A stretch of DNA of 6,567 nt from Clostridia bacterium (GTDB lineage Bacteria > Bacillota_A > Clostridia > Oscillospirales > CAG-272): NCBI GenBank assembly GCA_017411885.1, contig JAFQPF010000105.1, positions 1 through 6,567 on the forward strand, read 5' to 3'. Numbering within the stretch: the stretch's first letter is position 1; each line of letters begins with the position of its first letter. Both the position numbers and the translations under genes were made by a program. The notes beneath the pieces were generated by a model. That model searched no databases. It saw only the letters and a program-made list of their open reading frames with translations, and was not told the DNA's origin. Shown here piece by piece: positions 1 to 5,007 of the stretch.

Positions 1-11
1 ACACTAAATGC

Positions 12-46
12 GTTCCTTACTTGGGGCCCGCTACCCCAAGCGGAAC
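12..46. repeat. Interrupted hairpin at left edge
   Basis: CTTGGGG at 20-26 pairs with CCCCAAG at 34-40 around a 7-base loop. An outer GTTCC (12-16) pairs with GGAAC (42-46), separated from the inner stem by a small asymmetric internal loop (TTA against C). A second small stem follows directly: CAATTT (46-51) with AAATTG (56-61) and a GATG loop. No T-run follows on either strand, so it does not look like an intrinsic terminator. No open frame with coding character covers it. It is probably part of an intergenic repeat, but only one copy is visible here. Confidence 0.5.
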
Positions 47-71
47 AATTTGATGAAATTGTACGTGCAAT

Positions 72-93
72 CGGGCGATTCATGAATCGCCCG
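72..93. repeat. 22-base perfect palindrome
   Basis: The half-site CGGGCGATTCA is followed by its exact reverse complement, giving a 22-base palindrome with no mismatch centred on 82/83. As RNA or single-stranded DNA it would form a GC-clamped hairpin. There is no T-run on either side. It lies between the left-edge hairpins and the multi-hairpin element, in a stretch (1-180) with no recognisable gene. It could be a dispersed palindromic repeat or a protein-binding site; the window cannot decide between them. Confidence 0.6.
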
Positions 94-180
94 CATGCGA
101 ACAAATGCAGACCACTCACCGTAGACAACCGTATCCGCCGTATAGGCGGTTCTTATCTTCAAATTCAGTCCAAGGGATGG

Positions 181-309
181 GGATATCCAAGGAGAAACCG
201 TGTAAGGTTTCCTCTTGGACGGTTCTTTCGTCTATTTCTGTCCGCACAGAAATAGACTCCCCGAAGGGTAACAATCACCTACACGAAACAAAAACAGGTA
301 CCACCAACA
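181..309 (-). repeat. Multi-hairpin intergenic repeat element, left copy
   Basis: Read on the minus strand, the unit contains, in order: a core (309-278) identical over 32 bases to 6436-6467; a mini-hairpin CCC-TTC-GGG (268-260); hairpin H1 (257-230), a perfect 12-bp stem with arm GTCTATTTCTGT and a 4-base loop; an 11-base spacer; and hairpin H2 (218-187), a 13-position stem with one mismatch and one G-T pair. It ends with ATATC. A G/T-rich lead-in (about 339-310) precedes the core, as it does in the right copy. The element starts directly after the T-run of the terminator of the efp operon. No coding frame or transposase is associated. Its outer limit is uncertain and could extend to about 170. 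Confidence 0.8.
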
Positions 310-339
310 AAATCAATACAACCCACTCTCACCAACAAC

Positions 340-374
340 AAAAAGCGACCACAGACAAAAGCCTGTGGCCGCTT
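340..374 (-). terminator. Intrinsic terminator of the efp operon
   Basis: On the minus strand AAGCGGCCACAG (374-363) pairs with CTGTGGTCGCTT (354-343), with a single G-T pair. The stem can extend inward by a G-T and a C-G pair to a TTTT loop. It is followed by a run of T (TTTTTGTTGTT). It lies 23 bases after the stop codon of the CD1247-like gene, as expected for the end of the efp operon. Confidence 0.88.
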
Positions 375-397
375 ATTTCTTGTAATATTACCAAAAA

Positions 398-859
398 TCA
401 GTCGTTGTCGCATCCGCTGCAGCCTTCACAGTCCGCAGGAGAGCAAGCATCTTCTGTAATATCAAATTCCTTGATGCAAGCAGGACAGATCACTTTCGTG
501 GGATCAATATCCTCGTCAAGATATACAACCTCGCCGCAATGAGGGCACATTACCTCGTAAAACTCGGTATCTTCGTCTTCCCATTCATCGTCGTATTCGT
601 CGTAATCTTCATCGTCCTCGTCATCAAAATCCTCGTCGTCCTCGTAAGCAATATCCTCTATTGCCGCAAGGTCCTCGTCGATTTCGCTGACATATTCGTC
701 AAGACCTTCAAGCTCGTCCTCAAGATCGGTCACCGTAAGCGCGATATCCTCAAGAACATCTGCCATAGCCTTGATTATTTTGCTTTCGGGCTTTGCCTCG
801 TCGATTTCGAGTCCTTCGATAAGTCCCTTAAGGTATGCAACCTTTTCAGTAATTGTCAT
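398..859 (-). CDS. CD1247-like acidic zinc-ribbon protein
   Basis: The predicted protein has 153 residues. Residues 1-70 are mostly helical-looking and match the N-terminal pattern of the clostridial CD1247 family, which I recognise from its opening MTITEKVAYLKGL and its position next to efp. Residues 72-99 are almost entirely Asp/Glu with aromatic residues, a very acidic linker. A zinc ribbon follows: Cys105-x2-Cys108 and Cys125-x2-Cys128. The tail adds four more cysteines (139, 144, 147, 150). There is no signal peptide or membrane segment, so it is probably cytoplasmic. I chose the ATG at 859 because AAAGGGG lies 8 bases upstream; an in-frame ATG at 877 has no ribosome binding site and would place the Shine-Dalgarno sequence inside the gene. 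It follows efp by 65 bases and ends at a strong terminator. Function is unknown. The zinc ribbon suggests nucleic acid or protein binding, which is inference. Confidence 0.88.
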   Translation of the reverse strand: MTITEKVAYLKGLIEGLEIDEAKPESKIIKAMADVLEDIALTVTDLEDELEGLDEYVSEIDEDLAAIEDIAYEDDEDFDDEDDEDYDEYDDEWEDEDTEFYEVMCPHCGEVVYLDEDIDPTKVICPACIKEFDITEDACSPADCEGCSGCDND

Positions 860-867
860 AACTCTGT

Positions 868-874
868 CCCCTTT
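868..874 (-). promoter_or_regulatory. Ribosome binding site fixing the CD1247-like start
   Basis: AAAGGGG on the minus strand lies 8 bases before the ATG at 859-857. The alternative upstream ATG (877-875) has no purine-rich site before it, so the shorter 153-residue product is preferred. Confidence 0.8.
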
Positions 875-903
875 CATCGTATAACACAGATTATTGCCGG
901 AAT

Positions 904-922
904 TTTGCGATATATTCGCAAA
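904..922 (-). other. Small hairpin between efp and the CD1247-like gene
   Basis: TTTGCGA and TCGCAAA form a 7-bp stem around a 5-base A/T loop, ending two bases downstream of the efp stop codon. There is no T-run after it, so it is not a convincing terminator. It may protect the efp 3' end or reduce read-through into the second gene; that is inference. Confidence 0.4.
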
Positions 923-924
923 GC

Positions 925-1482
925 TTACGCTCTTTCGAGATATTCGCCTGTACGTGTGTCGATTCTGAGCACGTTACCGATATCAATGAAAAGCGGAACC
1001 TTTATCTGCGCGCCTGTTTCAAGAGTTGCAGGCTTTGTAGCGCCTGTTGCTGTGTCGCCCTTGAAGCCGGGTTCTGTATCTGTTACTTCAAGCTCAACAA
1101 AGATGGGGGGTTCAACGCTGAATACGTTGCCCTTGTAGGAAACTACGGTGCAATCCATATTTTCCTTAACGAACTTGAAGCTATCGCCGAGCTTGTCTGC
1201 GTCAAGCGGAATCTGCTCAAATGTTTCGTTGTCCATAAAGTAATAAAGCTCGCCGTCGCTGTAAAGATACTGCATCTTCTTTCTTTCAACGATCGCGTTT
1301 TCAAACTTATCAGTCGGGCTGAAAGTCTTTTCGATTACTGCTCCGGAAATTACGTTCTTGAGCTTTGTTCTTACAAACGCTGCTCCCTTACCGGGCTTGA
1401 CATGCTGGAATTCAACAACCTGCATTACGTTGCCATCCATGTCAAAAGTTATACCATTCTTAAAATCTCCAGCTACTACCAT
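925..1482 (-). CDS. efp: Translation elongation factor P
   Basis: EF-P binds between the P and E sites of ribosomes stalled on consecutive prolines and promotes peptide bond formation. The 185-residue product has the standard EF-P length and three-domain plan: an N-terminal KOW-like domain (about 1-64) and two OB-fold domains (about 65-127 and 128-185). The exposed loop reads PGKG with Lys32, the position that is post-translationally modified in many bacteria; no modification enzyme is encoded in this window. The C-terminal signature [20 protein letters not shown] (156-175) is typical. A longer reading frame runs 20 residues upstream to 1542, but GGAGG seven bases before the ATG at 1482 and the family start [10 protein letters not shown] fix the shorter form. 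It is first in a two-gene operon with its own promoter at 1550-1578. Confidence 0.97.
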   Translation of the reverse strand: MVVAGDFKNGITFDMDGNVMQVVEFQHVKPGKGAAFVRTKLKNVISGAVIEKTFSPTDKFENAIVERKKMQYLYSDGELYYFMDNETFEQIPLDADKLGDSFKFVKENMDCTVVSYKGNVFSVEPPIFVELEVTDTEPGFKGDTATGATKPATLETGAQIKVPLFIDIGNVLRIDTRTGEYLERA

Positions 1483-1489
1483 GAGTAAA

Positions 1490-1494
1490 CCTCC
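1490..1494 (-). promoter_or_regulatory. Ribosome binding site fixing the efp start
   Basis: GGAGG on the minus strand lies 7 bases before the ATG at 1482. It decides for the 185-residue EF-P over the 205-residue in-frame extension. Confidence 0.9.
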
Positions 1495-1549
1495 AAATAA
1501 TTTAAGGATAATCGGTGCCGTCCGGCACACAGATTTTTCCATTATCTAT

Positions 1550-1578
1550 ATTTTACAATATATTTCACTATTTTTCAA
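1550..1578 (-). promoter_or_regulatory. Sigma-A-type promoter of efp
   Basis: On the minus strand TTGAAA (1578-1573) is followed after exactly 17 bases by TAAAAT (1555-1550). Each box differs from consensus at one position. Transcription would start near 1543, leaving a leader of about 60 bases. The leader contains a short hairpin (GTGCC 1515-1519 with GGCAC 1524-1528) before the ribosome binding site. Confidence 0.75.
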
Positions 1579-1638
1579 TAGTTATTTCTAAAAAAAGTGA
1601 AAAAACACAAAAGAAATTGCGATTTTTTAATACTTTAG

Positions 1639-1659
1639 TGCATTTTCGGGTGAAATGCA
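1639..1659 (-). terminator. Weak hairpin after the endonuclease IV-like gene
   Basis: TGCATTT and AAATGCA form a 7-bp stem with a 7-base loop, beginning two bases after the stop codon of the gene at 1662-2510. The sequence downstream on the minus strand is A/T-rich with several T-runs, but none is directly adjacent to the stem. It is the only candidate for the end of the murC operon, and it is not a classical intrinsic terminator. Confidence 0.35.
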
Positions 1660-1661
1660 AC

Positions 1662-2510
1662 TTATTTTAACGCTTCAAGGTAACATTTTTTCATCAAAAG
1701 CGCGTCATCAGCCATAGTTCCTGCCGATTCGCAGATAATTCTCGGCTCAAGCCCAGCCTTTGCGATATAATTGCAAAGCGGCTCAAATGGCGGCTCAAAG
1801 CCCTCGTCGCAAAAGCGCACGTGCTTCTTTTCGCCGGCACCTGTGAATTCTATTTTTGAAAAATGACAGTGGAGCGTCTGCGCGTATTTGTCTCCGAGAG
1901 TATCGCCGATCAGATCAAAGGTGCGCTTGTAATCGTCTTCGCTTGTGTAGTACGCGCCGATGTTGCGCGAATTGAGATGCCCGAAGTCTACAACCGGATA
2001 ATAAATATCCGCGACCTTGCAAAGCTCCAAAACCTCTTCAAGCGTACCGAGCTGATTGATCTTGCCCATCGTTTCGATGCCGAAGTGAACGCTTTCGCCC
2101 TCAAACTCCTGTGCCGCCTTGTAAAGTGTGTCGGAGGCAAGTCTCATCGCCTCATCGCGCGTGATCTTCGCCGCACTTCCGGCGTGTATTACGATCGTGT
2201 CCGCGCCAAGCAGCTTTGCCGCGTGCAGGCTTTTTCTTATATAATCGATGCTCTTGAGCCTTTTTTCGATATCAACGCCCGAAAGCGAGATAAAATACGG
2301 CGCGTGGATAGACATTTTTATGCCGTTTTCTCTTGCCGCTGCACCTATTTTTGCAAGCGTTTCGTCACTTCCCGTGATACCGTTGCCCGCCTGGTATTCA
2401 TATGCGTCAAGCCCCTTTTTCACAAGCCACGCAGGTGCCTGTACCGTATGCTTATTACCCTCGTCGTAAAAGCTTTCGCTGTTACCGCCCGGTCCGAATA
2501 ATGCTGACAT
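1662..2510 (-). CDS. Endonuclease IV-like TIM-barrel protein
   Basis: The 282-residue product resembles the AP endonuclease 2/xylose isomerase-like TIM-barrel superfamily (COG0648-type). Barrel strands carry likely metal ligands aligned with those of E. coli Nfo: His69 in SIHAPY, His109 in VIHAG, Glu145 in GIETMG, Asp175 and His178 in VVDFGH, His214 in LHCHFSK, His230 and Glu261 in IICESAG. The position matching Nfo Asp229, two residues before His230, is a lysine here (Lys228), so the third zinc site looks incomplete. The gene could be a true abasic-site endonuclease acting in base excision repair or a related enzyme with another substrate, so I give no symbol. The ATG at 2510 has AAGGAG six bases upstream. 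It follows yqeG by 19 bases and is the last gene of the murC operon. Confidence 0.85.
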   Translation of the reverse strand: MSALFGPGGNSESFYDEGNKHTVQAPAWLVKKGLDAYEYQAGNGITGSDETLAKIGAAARENGIKMSIHAPYFISLSGVDIEKRLKSIDYIRKSLHAAKLLGADTIVIHAGSAAKITRDEAMRLASDTLYKAAQEFEGESVHFGIETMGKINQLGTLEEVLELCKVADIYYPVVDFGHLNSRNIGAYYTSEDDYKRTFDLIGDTLGDKYAQTLHCHFSKIEFTGAGEKKHVRFCDEGFEPPFEPLCNYIAKAGLEPRIICESAGTMADDALLMKKCYLEALK

Positions 2511-2529
2511 ATAATTCTCCTTATTTTTA

Positions 2530-3039
2530 TTATTTACCGCCGTTAAGCTTTTTATATCTTTTTATTATCGGTCGCTCAAGAAGCCTTTTGGTCTTGAAAA
2601 ACAGGGTGGTCTTGTCCTTTATCGGCGGCACGAGAAAGGCATAAGCTCCCGTATTTTTCGCCGCCCATACGTCGGTGAAGATCTGATCTCCTATCGACGC
2701 CGCCTCTTTGGGCTCAACGCCCATAAATTCAAGCGCACGCTTAAAGCCGCCGGGAAGCGGCTTGCCGGCACGGCTTACGGCGAAATAACCAAGCTCCTTG
2801 TTAAATCTTTCTACCCTTGACGGATCCTCGTTGTTTGAAACAAACGCCGCCTTGATACCGTTTTCCTCCATCGACTTAAGCCATAATATGACCTCGTCGG
2901 TCGGGTCGGGATCATCGTAGGTAACGAGCGTGTTGTCTATATCAAGAAGCAGCGCGCGTATTCCCTTTTGCGACAAAAATTCGGGCGTTATGTCCTTAAA
3001 GCTGTCAAAAATCGCGTCGGGCATAAGAAACTTTATCAT
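2530..3039 (-). CDS. yqeG: YqeG-family HAD IIIA-type phosphatase
   Basis: A 169-residue haloacid dehalogenase-type hydrolase. Motif I is DIDNTLV with nucleophile Asp33 and acid/base Asp35. Motif II is Ser68 in FVSNN, motif III is Lys93 in AGKP, and motif IV is GDQIFTD with Asp118 and Asp123, which bind Mg2+. The short cap-less plan and the opening around MPDAIFDSFKDITPEFL match the YqeG family, related to the yeast mitochondrial phosphatidylglycerophosphate phosphatase Gep4. The bacterial substrate cannot be read from sequence. The start codon lies three bases after the murC stop, and its GAGG ribosome binding site sits inside the last codons of murC, so the two genes are probably translationally coupled. 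The basic C-terminus (residues 149-169) might favour membrane or nucleic acid contact; that is inference. Confidence 0.93.
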   Translation of the reverse strand: MIKFLMPDAIFDSFKDITPEFLSQKGIRALLLDIDNTLVTYDDPDPTDEVILWLKSMEENGIKAAFVSNNEDPSRVERFNKELGYFAVSRAGKPLPGGFKRALEFMGVEPKEAASIGDQIFTDVWAAKNTGAYAFLVPPIKDKTTLFFKTKRLLERPIIKRYKKLNGGK

Positions 3040-3042
3040 TTT

Positions 3043-4425
3043 TTAATCCTCAAGCAAAGCGCAAAGCTTGTTTATATCGCCCGCGCCCATTACGATTATC
3101 ATATCGTTTTCTTTCACGTTTTTTCTTAAGTAATCGGCTATTTTTTCAAAACTTTCAAGATAGATCGCGTTCTCTACCCTTTCAGCAAGCATTTGCGAGC
3201 TTACACCGAAGGTGTTTACCTCGCGCGCCGCGTAAATATCGGCAAAAATTGCCCTGACTCCGCCAAAGGAGGCGGCAAAATCTTCAAAAAGATTAAAGGT
3301 GCGCGAATAGGTGTGAGGCTGGAAAACGCACCATATATCACCCTTGGCAAGCTTTTTTACCCCTGCTAAAGTCGTGCGTATCTCGGTCGGATGATGCGCG
3401 TAATCCTCAAAAATATCCGCCTTGTTTTCAAGTCTTCCCTTGTATTCCATTCTTCTCGCCGCGCCCTTGAATTTATAAAGTCCGCGCGCGATGGTATCGC
3501 TGTCAATACCGCACAGATCGGCTGCCGCGGCGCTTGCAAGCGCGTTCATTATATTGTGCTCGCCCGTTACCGAAAGCCTTACCGACATAAAATATTTTCC
3601 GCTTTTTTCTATATCAAAGCAAGGATGTCCGCCGTCGTAGCTTATATTAACCGCCCTGTAGCCGGCGTTTTCTCCAAGTCCGAAGTAAATGATCTTGCCC
3701 TTATGCTCCTTAAGCGCGTCAAGGACGTTGGCGTCATCTCCGTTTGCGATAACGTATCCGTCCGAGGCAATAGCCGCGTATGAAGCAAACGAGTGCTTGA
3801 TCTGGTCAAGATCCTTGAAATAATCGGGGTGATCCATTTCTATATTAAGAATCACCGCTATATTCGGGGTAAAGGATAGGAAGGAGTCGCAATATTCGCA
3901 CGCCTCCATTACAAAGCGTCCGTCACTGCCGCTTCTGTAGGTGCCGCCCTCAAGCTCGTTCATTACCGCGCCAGAAACGACGGTCGGATCGCCTGCCTCC
4001 ATAAAAATGAGCGCGCTCATAGATGTGGTCGTGCTTTTTCCGTGCATACCCGATATGCCGATGCGATGATTATATTTGCTCATAATATAGCCAAGATAAT
4101 CCGCCCTGTATATAAGCGGTATGCCCGACTTTTTTGCCGCGACAAGCTCGGGATTGTCCTCAGCTATCGCCGCCGAATAGACCACGGCGTCGCAACCCTT
4201 TATATTTTCGGCGTCGTGAGAATAATATACCTTGATATTCTTTTCTTCAAGACGGTCGCATATTACGGATGCGCATCTGTCGCTTCCCGAAACCTCGTAT
4301 CCGTTTTCGCGCGAAATGTGCGCGAGAGAGGACATACTGATCCCGCCGATTCCTACAAAAAATATCCTTTTTGCCGTTTTCAGAATCTGTGCGATCTCTT
4401 CTTTCGTATGAATGCTTTTGTACAT
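3043..4425 (-). CDS. murC: UDP-N-acetylmuramate--L-alanine ligase
   Basis: MurC adds L-alanine to UDP-N-acetylmuramic acid using ATP, the first peptide-forming step of cytoplasmic peptidoglycan precursor synthesis. The 460-residue length is normal. The N-terminal nucleotide-binding domain starts with GIGGISMSSLA (25-35). The ATP loop is GMHGKSTTT (126-134), where most MurC proteins have GTHGKTTTT. The central Mur domain shows EACEYCDSF (174-182), NIEMDHPDYF (194-203) and GEHNIMNALAS (288-298). The C-terminal domain carries DYAHHPTEI (341-349) and FQPHTYSRT (368-376). Mpl recycling ligase is the main alternative, but the EACEYCDSF and HPTEI contexts fit MurC. The ATG at 4425 follows a strong GGTGGGGAG site. 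It heads the three-gene operon murC-yqeG-endonuclease IV-like and diverges from spoVG. Confidence 0.96.
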   Translation of the reverse strand: MYKSIHTKEEIAQILKTAKRIFFVGIGGISMSSLAHISRENGYEVSGSDRCASVICDRLEEKNIKVYYSHDAENIKGCDAVVYSAAIAEDNPELVAAKKSGIPLIYRADYLGYIMSKYNHRIGISGMHGKSTTTSMSALIFMEAGDPTVVSGAVMNELEGGTYRSGSDGRFVMEACEYCDSFLSFTPNIAVILNIEMDHPDYFKDLDQIKHSFASYAAIASDGYVIANGDDANVLDALKEHKGKIIYFGLGENAGYRAVNISYDGGHPCFDIEKSGKYFMSVRLSVTGEHNIMNALASAAAADLCGIDSDTIARGLYKFKGAARRMEYKGRLENKADIFEDYAHHPTEIRTTLAGVKKLAKGDIWCVFQPHTYSRTFNLFEDFAASFGGVRAIFADIYAAREVNTFGVSSQMLAERVENAIYLESFEKIADYLRKNVKENDMIIVMGAGDINKLCALLED

Positions 4426-4505
4426 ATTCTCCCCACCTTATTATCTTTCTTAAAAAATTTTCCGTAATTTTCGGTTCGGTGTAATAATTGTCTTTCTTTG
4501 GTGCA

Positions 4506-4533
4506 ATAATATAATTGGTAATCAAATCGGCAA
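4506..4533 (-). promoter_or_regulatory. Possible murC promoter
   Basis: On the minus strand TTGCCG (4533-4528) precedes TATTAT (4511-4506) with a 16-base spacer. The -10 box has five of six consensus bases and the -35 box four of six. The predicted leader is about 75 bases. The region is very AT-rich, so chance matches are likely. Confidence 0.4.
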
Positions 4534-4612
4534 ATATGTTTACATTTTGGACGTTTTGTATAAATTTGCAATAAAATTATTGTAAAATTTCTAAAAAATT
4601 GTTACTTTGTTA

Positions 4613-4641
4613 TCAAAGAATTAACAAATTTAATGTAAAAT
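4613..4641 (+). promoter_or_regulatory. Possible spoVG promoter
   Basis: TAAAAT at 4636-4641 is a good -10 box preceded at 17 bases by a poor -35 box, TCAAAG (4613-4618). The overlapping AAGAATT (4617-4623) differs by one base from the AGGAATT -35 box used by sigma-H, which drives spoVG in Bacillus subtilis; the downstream bases fit a sigma-H -10 less well. The leader would be about 30 bases. Which sigma factor is used cannot be settled here. Confidence 0.4.
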
Positions 4642-4679
4642 ATTTGTCGACCAAAAAACAATTTTAATCGGAGGCACTT

Positions 4680-4976
4680 ATGAAAATCACAGACATCAAA
4701 GTACGCAAATTATTTGAAGAGGGACCGATGAAGGCGGTCGTATCGGTAACCTTCGACGATCAGCTTGCAGTTCACGACATTAAGGTCATCAACGCGAGAG
4801 ACAAATTCTTCATCGTTATGCCCAGCAGAAAGAACCCCGACGAAACCTATCGCGATATTGTTCATCCCATCAACTCAAGCTTCAGAGTAGAGCTTGAAGA
4901 GGCTGTGCTCGATGCGTACAACCGCGAGCTTGCTCTTGCAGAGGCTCACGAGTATGAAGAAGCTATTACGGAATAA
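4680..4976 (+). CDS. spoVG: Septation regulator SpoVG
   Basis: A 98-residue SpoVG family protein. In Bacillus it affects asymmetric septation at sporulation, and in other Firmicutes and spirochaetes it acts as a nucleic-acid-binding regulator. Family hallmarks are the start MKITDIKVRK, the VHDIKVI strand (31-37), FIVMPSRK (44-51) and DIVHPIN (59-65). A predicted helical acidic C-terminus follows (70-98). GGAGG lies five bases before the ATG. It is a single-gene unit on the plus strand, diverging from murC across about 250 bases and ending in a strong terminator shared with the convergent mnmE. In many clostridia spoVG and murC lie close together with purR and read in the same direction. Here purR is absent from between them and the orientation is divergent (recalled synteny, not checked). 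Presence of spoVG does not prove that the organism sporulates. Confidence 0.97.
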   Translation: MKITDIKVRKLFEEGPMKAVVSVTFDDQLAVHDIKVINARDKFFIVMPSRKNPDETYRDIVHPINSSFRVELEEAVLDAYNRELALAEAHEYEEAITE

Positions 4977-4982
4977 CATCTC

Positions 4983-5007
4983 AAAAACGGTCTTTTGACC
5001 GTTTTTT
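4983..5007 (+). terminator. Shared bidirectional terminator of spoVG and mnmE
   Basis: AAAAACGGTC (4983-4992) pairs perfectly with GACCGTTTTT (4997-5006) around a TTTT loop. On the plus strand a T-run continues past the stem. On the minus strand the T-run is the A/T end of the stem itself. The mnmE stop codon (5008-5006) touches the base of the stem, so the hairpin can stop both convergent transcripts. Confidence 0.9.

Noticed and set aside
181..309. Integron attC site or CRISPR repeat
   Set aside because: There is no integrase or cas gene, no regular spacer array, and no attC core sites. The unit occurs once on each flank in opposite orientation.
105..542. 145-codon plus-strand open frame running through the left intergenic region
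   Set aside because: It crosses the repeat hairpins, the terminator and the antisense end of the CD1247-like gene. It has no ribosome binding site, and its low-complexity sequence has no family resemblance.
860..877. Upstream in-frame ATG giving a 159-residue CD1247-like protein
   Set aside because: The purine-rich site AAAGGGG lies between the two ATGs and fits the downstream one. There is no site before the upstream ATG.
539..1138. 199-codon plus-strand open frame with hydrophobic start
   Set aside because: It is antisense to the Asp/Glu-rich part of the CD1247-like gene and to efp. Codons for acidic residues read backward give Val/Ile/Phe runs that imitate membrane segments.
1483..1542. 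20-residue N-terminal extension of EF-P
   Set aside because: It contains the efp ribosome binding site and leader hairpin, it starts next to the predicted transcription start, and EF-P proteins begin at the chosen Met.
4247..4571. Minus-strand frames upstream of and overlapping murC (63 and 92 codons)
   Set aside because: They overlap the murC start in another frame, are rich in Arg/Lys/Tyr from AT-rich DNA, and lack ribosome binding sites and any recognisable domain.
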